Below are positions 15,986 to 23,118 of a DNA stretch of 30,794 nt, in pieces. The notes under the pieces are model-generated. The model was not told the DNA's origin, did no database searches, and saw only the letters and a program-made list of their open reading frames with translations. Both the position numbers and the translations under genes were made by a program. The DNA lies in the NCBI GenBank assembly GCA_964486455.1, contig CAZAMP010000049.1, positions 1 to 30,794 on the forward strand, read 5' to 3'. How positions within the stretch are numbered: position 1 is the first letter of the stretch; the number at the start of each line of letters is the position of its first letter. The DNA is from CAZAMP01 sp964486455 (GTDB lineage: Bacteria > Eisenbacteria > RBG-16-71-46 > CAZAMP01).

Positions 15986-16072
15986 CTAAAAGAACAAGAT
16001 GCCAGCCGCGATGACAGCGGCGAGGAGGCCGGCAGCGCAAAGGGTGAGGCGCTCGATCGATTGTGCTTTCAA
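15986..16072 (-). CDS. Possible 28-residue membrane peptide (DUF2892-like start)
   Basis: A TTG at 16070-16072, with GGAG eight bases before it on the reverse strand, opens a frame of 28 residues: a polar start (KAQSIERLTL) then one hydrophobic helix (CAAGLLAAVIAAGILFF) and a TAG. Third codon positions are GC-biased as in nearby genes. The SIER..AGLL pattern recalls the first helix of DUF2892/YgaP-type membrane proteins, of which the second helix would be missing. It could be a genuine small membrane protein, a truncated relic, or chance. It is in the same direction as the SufR-like gene and upstream of it. Confidence 0.3.
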   Translation of the reverse strand: MKAQSIERLTLCAAGLLAAVIAAGILFF

Positions 16073-16263
16073 AATCCATGCTCCTGCATAAAGAGGACCT
16101 GCGGAAAAGGGACAGAAGAGTTTACCGTGAATTCCGTGACGGTACCAGCGGAAAGTAACGTTCCGTCGATCGCGTCTCTCGTAACACATTGTTTAATAAT
16201 GGATTAGAAGCGGACGGTTCTGTGAGTGCAACGGGTCGGGGAAGAGGGACGACCGGCTCCGCG

Positions 16264-16351
16264 TTGCGTACGCAAGTCCGATCTGCTAATGATACTGGGG
16301 TTTCCCCAGGAAACAGCCAGATCGCAGGTGCTGGCCGGGTTGCCGTCCCGG
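16264..16351 (+). promoter_or_regulatory. Hairpin-rich 5' leader of the HEAT-repeat gene
   Basis: Upstream of the start at 16393 there is a perfect palindrome TTGCGTACGCAA (16264-16275). Three consecutive stem-loops follow: CTGGGG-TTT-CCCCAG (16295-16309), GCCAG-10 nt-CTGGC (16316-16335) and CCGGG-7 nt-CCCGG (16335-16351). The segment GCCGGGTTGCCG recalls the 3' strand of c-di-GMP-I riboswitches, but the conserved 5' half of that class is not found. It is a candidate structured leader or cis-regulatory RNA of unknown class; the remaining parts of 16190-16392 show nothing recognisable. Confidence 0.4.
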
Positions 16352-16392
16352 TGGCATCAAGTTTGCGTTTCCGATGCGGAGGGAGTGTCTCG

Positions 16393-18021
16393 ATGGCCGC
16401 GCTAATCGGAAGGATCTATCGACTCTTAACAGAAGGCACCGTCGAGCAACGCATCGCAGCCGCAATCGTGTTGGGTGAGCTTGCCCCTCGCGAGAAAGTC
16501 GTCGTCAAGCATCTCGCCTCGGCCGCGTCTGATGAGAATCTGACGTTGCGTCTCAAGGCGATCGAAGCGCTCGGGAAGATCGGCACCCCGCAGGCGCGCG
16601 ATATTCTATATCCACTCCTCGATGAAGAAGGGGGCGTGCGTCAGGCCGCCGCGCGGGCGGTTGCCATGACGGGGAACCCCGCGGTCTCCTTCATCAAGTC
16701 GACGTTCCCTGACGCGCCCCTGGCGAAGAAACGCACATTGCTGCAGGTGCTGGCCGCGTTGCGTACCAAAGAAGCGATGAGCGTGTTTCTGGACGTGCTT
16801 TGTGATCCGCACGTCAGCATTGTCCGCGAGGCCGTCAACATCTTCCGCGAAGAGACGGCTCGGCTGGAAAGTAAGGAGCGGCGTACCCTCTCAGCCCACA
16901 TCCGCACCACCCTGAAGAGGAAGGGTTTCGCGAGCAACCGGAACGCCGTGGAGGCGGCCATTCTGCTCCTGAGCCATCTCCGGGATCCGGCGTCCGCCAA
17001 GCTGCTGCTCAAGCATTCCGGCGCCGACCATCCGCCGATCGTCAGGCGCTACGCGCTTCAGGGGCTTCGATGGGTGCTGCCGGAGGCGAAATCCCGAGAT
17101 TCGGCCGTCGCCCTACTTCTGAAGTATCTCGAAGAGGACGATTTCCAGAACCTCGTCTCGCCGGCGCTCGAGGCGTTGCAGCCGCTCGACGTGCCGACCC
17201 GCGCGGCGGACCTCCTCATCCAGCTTTCTCAGAGCCGACATCCGTTGGTCCGGAAGTTCGCGCTGACGAAGATGAGCCGACTCAGTCAGGTCCGGGTGAC
17301 GCGCGCGCTCGTCTCGGCGCTCTCGGACAGTGATCCCATGATCCGTGAGTTGGCGTCGCGGTCGCTCAGGGCGCAGGGCGGTGCGTGGAAGGTCATCATC
17401 GAAGGGCTCCGGACGTGCGAGGATGTGGATCTCGGTTGGCGAATGGTCCACGCGGTCAAGCAGGAAGGGGCCCGCATCCCCGGTGACACCCTCAAGAAGG
17501 TGGCACAGGAAGCGGTGGGTCGACTGGAGGACGGCGATCCGATCGCCGATCCCATGCTCAACCTGGTCCGGACGCTGGCGCCGCGTGTTCACTTTGAGGT
17601 GCTGCACAAGCGCGGACTCCAGTGGAAACGGAAGAAGCAGTTCGCCGAAGCAGAGCTTTGTCTCAAGCCGTTAACCCGAAACGAGCTGTGCACCGACGAC
17701 GCGCGATTCGATCTCGCGATCGTGTCGCTCAAGAACTCGCACGCCACCGCGGGGGCCATCACCCGGGATTCAGATCTCGCACTCAGCCTCATCAAGGGAC
17801 TCGTCCAGGATCCGGACTTCCCTCTCGTGAAGCGCCTGCGGGCCGAGAAGCGTCTTCTCGAGCGCGAGGACTTCTATTACCTCGGTTTCCATCTCGTCGA
17901 AGGCTCACCCGATGAGCGCGCCCTTGGGACGGATATCCTCCAGACGATCGTCAAGGAGACTCCGCGCTCGAAGGTGGGGAAGAGCGCGAAGAGCAAGCTC
18001 AAGATCGAAGGGCTGGTTTGA
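16393..18021 (+). CDS. HEAT-repeat protein
   Basis: The start is the ATG at 16393, seven bases after GGAGGGAG; the open frame runs upstream to 16189 but that part has no protein-like character and contains the hairpins of the leader. The 542-residue product has no signal peptide and is built of alpha-helical HEAT/PBS-lyase-type repeats over about residues 1-400. Examples are LRLKAIEALGKIGTPQARDI, VRQAAARAVAMTGNPA, VRRYALQGLRWVLP and VRKFALTKMSRLSQVRVTRA. The last 140 residues look like a further helical, TPR-like region (KRKKQFAEAELCLKPL) with a basic C-terminus. Such solenoids are protein-interaction scaffolds; no partner is evident. IspH follows 59 bases downstream. Confidence 0.8.
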   Translation: MAALIGRIYRLLTEGTVEQRIAAAIVLGELAPREKVVVKHLASAASDENLTLRLKAIEALGKIGTPQARDILYPLLDEEGGVRQAAARAVAMTGNPAVSFIKSTFPDAPLAKKRTLLQVLAALRTKEAMSVFLDVLCDPHVSIVREAVNIFREETARLESKERRTLSAHIRTTLKRKGFASNRNAVEAAILLLSHLRDPASAKLLLKHSGADHPPIVRRYALQGLRWVLPEAKSRDSAVALLLKYLEEDDFQNLVSPALEALQPLDVPTRAADLLIQLSQSRHPLVRKFALTKMSRLSQVRVTRALVSALSDSDPMIRELASRSLRAQGGAWKVIIEGLRTCEDVDLGWRMVHAVKQEGARIPGDTLKKVAQEAVGRLEDGDPIADPMLNLVRTLAPRVHFEVLHKRGLQWKRKKQFAEAELCLKPLTRNELCTDDARFDLAIVSLKNSHATAGAITRDSDLALSLIKGLVQDPDFPLVKRLRAEKRLLEREDFYYLGFHLVEGSPDERALGTDILQTIVKETPRSKVGKSAKSKLKIEGLV

Positions 18022-18080
18022 CGGGGACCCATCTCTCGCATAGGCCGCGCTTCACGCACGCGTAGGATCGACACGACGTC

Positions 18081-19313
18081 ATGACGGACGGAAAGATCTT
18101 CCAGAAGGGATTCGGAATCCGTGACCTCATCCGGGATGACCTGGAAGCGGACTACGGCAGCCGCATCATGGACTGGCTCCGGGTCAACGACTACACGTTG
18201 TCGTCGGGCCGTCTCACCGTCCGTGTCGCCAAGGCGTTCGGTTTCTGCTATGGCGTCGAACGGGCCGTTGACTACGCGTACGAAACGGTCCGCATGTATC
18301 CCGATCGGCGCGTGAGCCTCGTCGGCGAGATCATCCACAATCCGGGTGTGAACGATCGCCTGATGGAGATGGGTGTGACCATTCTGCCGGGCGATCACAT
18401 CGACGACGAAACGGCCGCATCGCTCGGGCCGGACGACGTTGTCATCATCCCGGCGTTCGGGGCGACCGTTCCACTCCTGGAGCGCATGCAGGCCCGCGGC
18501 TGCATCCTCGTCGACACCACGTGCGGCTCGGTCATGAGCGTCTGGAAACGCGTCCGTCAGTACGCGCAGAAGGGCCACACGGCCATCGTGCACGGCAAGG
18601 CGCAGCATGAGGAGACGCGGGCCACCTGTTCCCAGACGCTCAGCTTGGGCGGACATTACTTTGTGGTCTTGGACGTGTCCGAGGCGGAAGAGCTGGCGGC
18701 ATTCATCCGTGGTGAGCGGGAGGCCGCGGAGCTCCTGAGGCGCTTCGAAGGTCACTACTCGGACGGCTTCGATCCGCACCGGGATCTCAAACGGATCGGA
18801 CTCGCCAATCAGACGACCATGCTCTCCAGCGAGTCACTTGCCGTGGCGGAAGTCCTGAGACGCGCGATGGCCGAGCGCTACGGCGACGATGAGCCGGCCG
18901 AGCGCTTCCTCTCTTTCGATACGATTTGCGGGGCGACTCAAGACAGACAGGATGCGGTACAGACGTTGCTCGAGTCGGGACCGAACCTCATGGTGATCGT
19001 CGGCGGTTACAACTCGTCGAACACGACGCATCTGGTCGAGATCGCGTCGTCGACGGTCCCCACGTATTTCATTCAGGACGCTCGACTGATCGACAGCGCC
19101 GACCGCTTGTCACACTTCGATATTGTGACCGGGAGTGAGACGGTGACGATGGAGTGGCTACCGGCCGGTCAGGTTAGCATCGGCGTAACCGCGGGGGCAT
19201 CGTGCCCGGATAGCCAGATCGGCGATGCGATTCTTCGCCTGATCGAAGTGACCGGCGCCTCCCCTCCCGATTTCCTCGCGAACGGAGCGAATCTCAATCG
19301 CTCCGAACCTTGA
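18081..19313 (+). CDS. ispH: 4-hydroxy-3-methylbut-2-enyl diphosphate reductase
   Basis: IspH performs the last step of the MEP isoprenoid pathway, reducing HMBPP to IPP and DMAPP with a [4Fe-4S] cluster. The three cluster cysteines are visible in FCYGVERA (C56), DTTCGS (C148) and DTICGATQDRQDA (C283); EIIHNP (H86) and the substrate-contact segment HGKAQHEETRAT (about 171-182) are also present. The HGKxxHEExxAT form and the 410-residue length place it in the plant/cyanobacterial long-form branch rather than the 316-residue E. coli type. The last residues overlap the 3' end of the convergent alcohol dehydrogenase by 20 bases. No other MEP gene is in the window. Confidence 0.95.
   Translation: MTDGKIFQKGFGIRDLIRDDLEADYGSRIMDWLRVNDYTLSSGRLTVRVAKAFGFCYGVERAVDYAYETVRMYPDRRVSLVGEIIHNPGVNDRLMEMGVTILPGDHIDDETAASLGPDDVVIIPAFGATVPLLERMQARGCILVDTTCGSVMSVWKRVRQYAQKGHTAIVHGKAQHEETRATCSQTLSLGGHYFVVLDVSEAEELAAFIRGEREAAELLRRFEGHYSDGFDPHRDLKRIGLANQTTMLSSESLAVAEVLRRAMAERYGDDEPAERFLSFDTICGATQDRQDAVQTLLESGPNLMVIVGGYNSSNTTHLVEIASSTVPTYFIQDARLIDSADRLSHFDIVTGSETVTMEWLPAGQVSIGVTAGASCPDSQIGDAILRLIEVTGASPPDFLANGANLNRSEP
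19283..19305. terminator. Shared hairpin within the overlapping 3' ends of ispH and the dehydrogenase gene
   Basis: CGGAGCGA (19283-19290), a 7-base loop and TCGCTCCG (19298-19305) make a perfect 8-bp stem lying inside both coding tails. It lacks a T-run on either side. It could block or slow transcription in both directions. Confidence 0.45.
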
Positions 19314-20331
19314 GTACCACCTTCCCAAACTGATCGGATCGTTCGAGGACCTCGTGCGCTTCCCTGAGATTCTCCAGTGGGAACTCGTGACTGATCACCG
19401 CCTTCAGCTTGCCCTCGAAGAAAAGCTTCATCGCCGAGAGGAACTCCGAGTGCGAGGCCATCGTGCTCCCGATCAGCGAGATCTGCTTCCAGAATAGCTG
19501 CGTGATGTCCGTCTCGCCGCGCGGCCCGGTCGTCGCGCCGTAGGTGACGAGACGTCCGCCCCGGCGGAGCGAGCGAATGCTTGAGCTCCAGGTTTCGGCG
19601 CCCACGTTCTCGAGGACGACGTCTACGCCTTGTTTGCCCGTGAGTCCGTACACCTCGCGTGCGAAATCCACCTGGGTCCGGTCCAACACTTCATCCGCGC
19701 CGAGATCGCGCGTCTTCGACACGTTCTCGTCGCCGCTCGTCACCGCGATGACCTTGGCGCCCACGAGCTTCGCCAGCTGGACGGCCGCGACCGCCACGCC
19801 TCCGGATGCCCCGAGAACGAGCAGCCACTCATCGGATCTGAGACGTGCCCGCGAGAAGAGGGCGCGCAGCGCCGTCTGGAAGGTGAGCGGAACCGCTGCC
19901 GCCGCTTCAAACGGGATATCGTCCGGGACTTTGACGAGATTTGCCGCCGGGACGACGACGCACTCGGCGCATCCACCCCGAACATGCTCGCCAATGATCC
20001 GGTACTTGCTGCACAGGCTGTGTTCACCCTTGATACAGGTTTCGCACGTGCCGCACCAGAGGCCCGGATTGGCGGTCACGCGATCGCCTTCGCGCCACGC
20101 CTCCACTCCGGCACCGACGGCGTCCACCGTCCCGGCGAAGTCGGAGCCGCCGACATGCGGCAGTGGGATCTCCAGTCCGGGAATTCCGCGCCGAACCCAT
20201 AGGTCGAGGTGGTTGAGCGCGCATGCGTGTACGGCGATTCGGACCTGGCCCGGCCCCGGATCCGGGGTCGGCAGATCGATGGAAGTGAGTGTCTCGGGTC
20301 CACCGTGCTCATGGAATCCGACGGCATGCAT
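19294..20331 (-). CDS. Zinc-containing alcohol dehydrogenase / quinone reductase superfamily (MDR)
   Basis: The ATG at 20331 (MHAVGFHEHG) has AAGGAG seven bases upstream and gives 345 residues; an earlier in-frame codon at 20433 adds residues without homology. It is a medium-chain dehydrogenase: GroES-like catalytic domain, residues about 1-150, with PHVGGSDFAG and the structural-zinc cysteines C93, C96, C99 and C107 (WCGTCETC...SLC). The Rossmann domain follows, with LGASGGVAVAAVQLAK and QGVDVVLENVGAETW. It would oxidise or reduce an alcohol/aldehyde or enone with NAD(P)H; substrate is not predictable. It is divergent from the nucleotidyltransferase gene and convergent with ispH. Confidence 0.9.
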   Translation of the reverse strand: MHAVGFHEHGGPETLTSIDLPTPDPGPGQVRIAVHACALNHLDLWVRRGIPGLEIPLPHVGGSDFAGTVDAVGAGVEAWREGDRVTANPGLWCGTCETCIKGEHSLCSKYRIIGEHVRGGCAECVVVPAANLVKVPDDIPFEAAAAVPLTFQTALRALFSRARLRSDEWLLVLGASGGVAVAAVQLAKLVGAKVIAVTSGDENVSKTRDLGADEVLDRTQVDFAREVYGLTGKQGVDVVLENVGAETWSSSIRSLRRGGRLVTYGATTGPRGETDITQLFWKQISLIGSTMASHSEFLSAMKLFFEGKLKAVISHEFPLENLREAHEVLERSDQFGKVVLKVRSD

Positions 20332-20483
20332 ACGGCTTCTCCTTCCTGGTTGTTCGCGTGTGTGAATGCGTACGTGTTCGCACGCGACGGTATCATCGAG
20401 CGGTTGCGCCGTCCATGCGCTCTCCGTATACACTTGTGTGCCGGGCTGTGTTGTGTCGTCGAACCGAAAGCGAGGATAGCCGA

Positions 20484-21326
20484 GTGCCGATCCACAAAGC
20501 CGTGATCCCCGCCGCGGGAAAGGGAACTCGTGTCGCCGCGCTCTCGCGAGGTCACCCCAAGGAATGTCTGGAAGTCGCCGGCTACCCTATGATCGCGTTG
20601 GCGCTCCTGGAGCTGGCCTGCGCGGGCGTGCGCGAGGTCGCGCTTGTGGTCTCTCCCGAGAAGGTGGAGCTTACCCAGTTGCTCTCCAATCTTCCCCCGT
20701 ATCCGGAGGAAACGTTCATCAAGCGCCTCCACCCGGCGATGTCGGACTCACGCAATCTCGGTGCTTGGCCGCGGATCGTTCTCTTCGAACAGGATCGCCC
20801 TCTCGGGGTCGTTGATGCGATCGCGCGGGCGCGCGCATTCATCGCGAACGAACCGTTCGCGCTCGTGATGCCCGACAATTTCCTCGTCGGAGGGCGGCCG
20901 CCCCTCACAACACTGGGCTCGGCGTTCGACCGGTTCGGTGAGCCGGTGCTGGGGCTTATCGAAGTGAGTCGTTCCGATGCCGCCCGTCAGGGCAACTGCG
21001 GGCTCGTCCACCTGGAGCCGATCGATGCGGGAATCCATCGAATCCGAGCTCTGCAGCCGAAGGGCAGCGGGCGCCTGGAGCTCGCACCGGAGCGAGATTC
21101 GGCGCCCCGCGCCGTCGGCCGGTCGATCGTCCCGCCCGAGTTCGCCGAACCGGACTGGCTCCCGGGGGACGGGGAGCCCGGTGCTGAGCTGGACGACGTT
21201 CCGCGGTTTCGTCACATGGTGTTCCGGAGGCGGCTTCTTGGCGTCGAGCTCGGGGTTCGACTCCACGATCTAGGTCAGGAATCCGGGATCCAGGCGGCCA
21301 GAGAGTGGATCAATTCGAAGGGTTGA
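20484..21326 (+). CDS. GalU-like sugar-nucleotide pyrophosphorylase
   Basis: The GTG at 20484, with GAGGA seven bases upstream, starts VPIHKAVIPAAGKGTR; earlier codons in the open frame give an Arg/Cys-rich, non-homologous extension, so they are rejected. The 280-residue protein has the nucleotide-binding IPAAGKGTR loop (residues 8-16), HPKECLEV with the conserved Lys, EQDRPLGVVDAI and the MPDN metal-binding segment near residue 130. These fit UTP-glucose-1-phosphate uridylyltransferase or a close sugar-1-phosphate nucleotidyltransferase, which supplies activated sugar for envelope glycans. The C-terminal third is shorter and less typical than in GalU, so the exact sugar and nucleotide are uncertain. 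Confidence 0.8.
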   Translation: MPIHKAVIPAAGKGTRVAALSRGHPKECLEVAGYPMIALALLELACAGVREVALVVSPEKVELTQLLSNLPPYPEETFIKRLHPAMSDSRNLGAWPRIVLFEQDRPLGVVDAIARARAFIANEPFALVMPDNFLVGGRPPLTTLGSAFDRFGEPVLGLIEVSRSDAARQGNCGLVHLEPIDAGIHRIRALQPKGSGRLELAPERDSAPRAVGRSIVPPEFAEPDWLPGDGEPGAELDDVPRFRHMVFRRRLLGVELGVRLHDLGQESGIQAAREWINSKG

Positions 21327-21343
21327 TGGGCCAATGGCCCATC
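21325..21343 (+). terminator. Hairpin at the stop of the nucleotidyltransferase gene
   Basis: GATGGGCC-AAT-GGCCCATC is a perfect 8-bp inverted repeat that overlaps the TGA stop. No T-run follows, so it is only a possible terminator. From here to 21468 nothing else is recognised. Confidence 0.35.
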
Positions 21344-21468
21344 GTATGGGTACTTACACAACACGTGGTTTTGTGATCGCGGCGTCACCGAAGATGAATG
21401 GCCCTCGTGTTCCCTCCCAATACCCCACCCGAACCGTATGGGATAAAATCACTTCACCCGCCTGACAG

Positions 21469-21498
21469 TTGACCGAGGCCACAAATCTGGGGTATAAT
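21469..21498 (+). promoter_or_regulatory. Strong sigma70-type promoter of the large noncoding RNA
   Basis: TTGACC (21469-21474), an 18-base spacer, and a perfect TATAAT (21493-21498) stand in an AT-richer stretch. No ribosome-binding site and long frame follow. The start of transcription would fall near 21503-21507. Confidence 0.75.
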
Positions 21499-21504
21499 TC
21501 TGCG

Positions 21505-22157
21505 TGCGCTACCAAGGAGATTCTATCAAATTGGTAAGCGCCAGCGCTTAGACTCAACGCCTGGAAAGGAGGGATGCCTAGACGTCTGGAGTGTGATTCG
21601 CTAGGCACTGCAACGAAGTTGTTTTCACCGTAGGGTGTGCAACGTAAGCGTGGCCTTTCGAGGCCTTGCAGCCATGAGGAGCACCTATAGAAGATTTCGG
21701 CTTTTGCTCGCTGCATTCGTGCTGGTGTAGGCTTGATGTGTTCACGGTTGTTTTTGGATCGGGAGTGCATCGAGACCGATGAAGGCACTGGCGCTAATGA
21801 TCGCCCGGGTGACGCAGGTGGATGCAGCCTCGAAAAAGCTGTGGATGGGGAAAGGGAGCGAGACGAGCTCGCAAACCAATCCTCGCTGTGATCGCTCGCA
21901 ACTCTTGGGTGATGGTGCCGAAGCACTTGGTGGGATGAGCTACAGCATTCCCGTCAAGGCTACCTTCAGCAGCCGCATGTGATACTGGTGCACAGGCGGA
22001 CGCAACGGCAAGGATGCTGCTTCGAGGGCTTTGTCGAAGCAAGCACACGTCGGATCGGTAGGTCAGCAGGTCCAGCGTCAAGGATCTCTATAGCTAGCCT
22101 TTCTGGCTAATAGTTGCCTTCGGGGGTCCCGGGTCAAGAGCCCGGGACCCCTTTTTT
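21505..22157 (+). ncRNA. Candidate large structured noncoding RNA, about 650 nt, class not recognised
   Basis: The stretch is bounded by a near-consensus promoter and an excellent intrinsic terminator, is visibly less GC-rich than the flanking genes, and has no convincing protein frame. Clear stems are: 21506-21515 with 21531-21541 (10 bp, one bulged A); 21535-21540 with 21545-21550, which competes with the first; 21575-21581 with 21601-21607 (7 bp); 21648-21656 with 21661-21669, capped by a UUCG loop; 21858-21862 with 21868-21872; 22018-22025 with 22034-22041 (8 perfect bp); and 22088-22099 with 22105-22113. Hallmarks of RNase P RNA, tmRNA, 6S RNA, group I or II introns and rRNA were looked for and not found. 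Size and design resemble large ornate RNAs such as OLE, ROOL or GOLLD only in general terms. Confidence 0.65.
22123..22157 (+). terminator. Strong intrinsic terminator of the noncoding RNA
   Basis: GGGGTCCCGGG (22123-22133), loop TCAAGAG, and CCCGGGACCCC (22141-22151) form an 11-bp perfect GC-rich stem followed directly by six T. This is a textbook rho-independent terminator for forward transcription. Confidence 0.92.
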
Positions 22158-22284
22158 GTCTGCAGTTTCGTCTCTCGTGGGCCGATTTACAGGGGAAAAC
22201 GGGTAGGGGAGTCCCCGCCCTCCGGTCCGTGGATCGCGCGCGTCGCGTCCGCGCCGGAACCGACCTCAACTGAGAGGAGAGCCA

Positions 22285-22977
22285 ATGAGGAAGGTAGTAT
22301 CCCTCTGCACGGCGCTCTTGCTGCTCGGCGCCGCTGGCGCGGCCGCCCTCGACATGACATCCGGCCCCTATCAGATCCGTGAGGACACCGGTGCATACGA
22401 TTGCCCCGGCGTCGTGAAGTGGGAGCAGCTTCCGAACGGCATCAGCGGCACTGCCGCGCAGGACGATGTCTGCTATCCGTTTCTGGCCGAGACCGCCGAT
22501 GACTTCGCCGGTGATGGTGGCGCGATCCAGTCGGTGGGTTGGTGGGGCACGGAGTTCATCGCGGAAGTCGAGATGTTCCGGATCAGCATCTACACGGAAG
22601 ACGCGGACGGGTGCCCGGGCGAGCTCGTGTACACGTACGAGACGCCCGACTTCATCCAGAGCGAAGACGGAAGCGCTTGCGCGGAACTCGCCGAGCCATT
22701 CCAGAAGGCCGACGGCGTAGACTACTGCATCTCCATCACGGCCGTCTTCTGCTGGCCGCCGCAGTGGTACTGGGGCACGGGGGACGGCAACGGACAGGAA
22801 TGCTGTTTCAGGTCCGACTTCTTCGGGTTCCCGGACTGGGTGCCGGGAAGTGAGGGGCCCGGTTGGCCGCTCTATGAGAACGCATTCGCGCTGTTCAACA
22901 GCGGAAGCACGCCGACTGAAGACGCGAGCTGGACGACGATCAAGGAGCAGTATCGGGGCACCGAGGATCAAGACTAG
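22285..22977 (+). CDS. Secreted cysteine-rich protein of unknown function
   Basis: The ATG at 22285 follows a GAGAGGAGA ribosome-binding site. The 230-residue product has a clear Sec signal (RKVVSLCTALLLLGAAGAAA, residues 2-21). The mature part is rich in aromatic residues, acidic residues and Cys (about ten), which suits an oxidised extracytoplasmic beta-sandwich. The segment ETADDFAGDGGAIQSVGWWG resembles the start of a domain found in secreted proteins of Planctomycetes and FCB-type bacteria (ADDF....I..V.WWG), usually surface or exported proteins of unknown role. It is 127 bases after the noncoding-RNA terminator, so it is probably transcribed from its own weak promoter, and it has its own terminator. 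No enzyme motif is seen. Confidence 0.75.
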   Translation: MRKVVSLCTALLLLGAAGAAALDMTSGPYQIREDTGAYDCPGVVKWEQLPNGISGTAAQDDVCYPFLAETADDFAGDGGAIQSVGWWGTEFIAEVEMFRISIYTEDADGCPGELVYTYETPDFIQSEDGSACAELAEPFQKADGVDYCISITAVFCWPPQWYWGTGDGNGQECCFRSDFFGFPDWVPGSEGPGWPLYENAFALFNSGSTPTEDASWTTIKEQYRGTEDQD

Positions 22978-23010
22978 CATCGGCGTTCGAGAGATCTGCG
23001 TTTGAGGATA

Positions 23011-23042
23011 GGGTCCGGGCCGTTTGTCCCGGGCCCTTTTCC
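23011..23042 (+). terminator. Intrinsic terminator after the secreted protein gene
   Basis: GGGTCCGGG (23011-23019) pairs with CCCGGGCCC (23028-23036), nine base pairs including one G-U, followed by TTTTCCTT. It ends the single-gene unit 22285-22977. Confidence 0.8.
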
Positions 23043-23118
23043 TTGACCCTCCTGTTGCCGGGTTTTCGGGATCCGAGTAGGCTCAACGACGCATTTGCAT
23101 GTTTTGGAGGTGCGGCGC

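Noticed and set aside
16190..16360. c-di-GMP-I (GEMM) riboswitch
   Set aside because: Only the 3' segment GCCGGGTTGCCG matches; the conserved GGGCAAACC and GACGCAAAGCC parts are not present, so it is listed as an unclassified leader instead.
21354..21926. A 190-residue reverse-strand frame covering the noncoding RNA region
   Set aside because: Composition is Ser/Arg/His-rich with no fold-like pattern, no ribosome-binding site was evident, and promoter and terminator both point to forward transcription.
21779..21982. A 67-residue forward frame inside the noncoding RNA (MKALALMIARV...)
   Set aside because: Its best Shine-Dalgarno match is about 12 bases away, the product resembles no protein, and several structured stems overlap it. 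It could still be a small encoded peptide, but support is poor.
21505..22157. RNase P RNA, tmRNA, 6S RNA, group I/II intron or rRNA fragment
   Set aside because: The universal RNase P motif (GAGGAAAGTC), tmRNA tag frame and tRNA-like end, the group II domain V and rRNA signature stretches were not found, and the length does not fit the first three.
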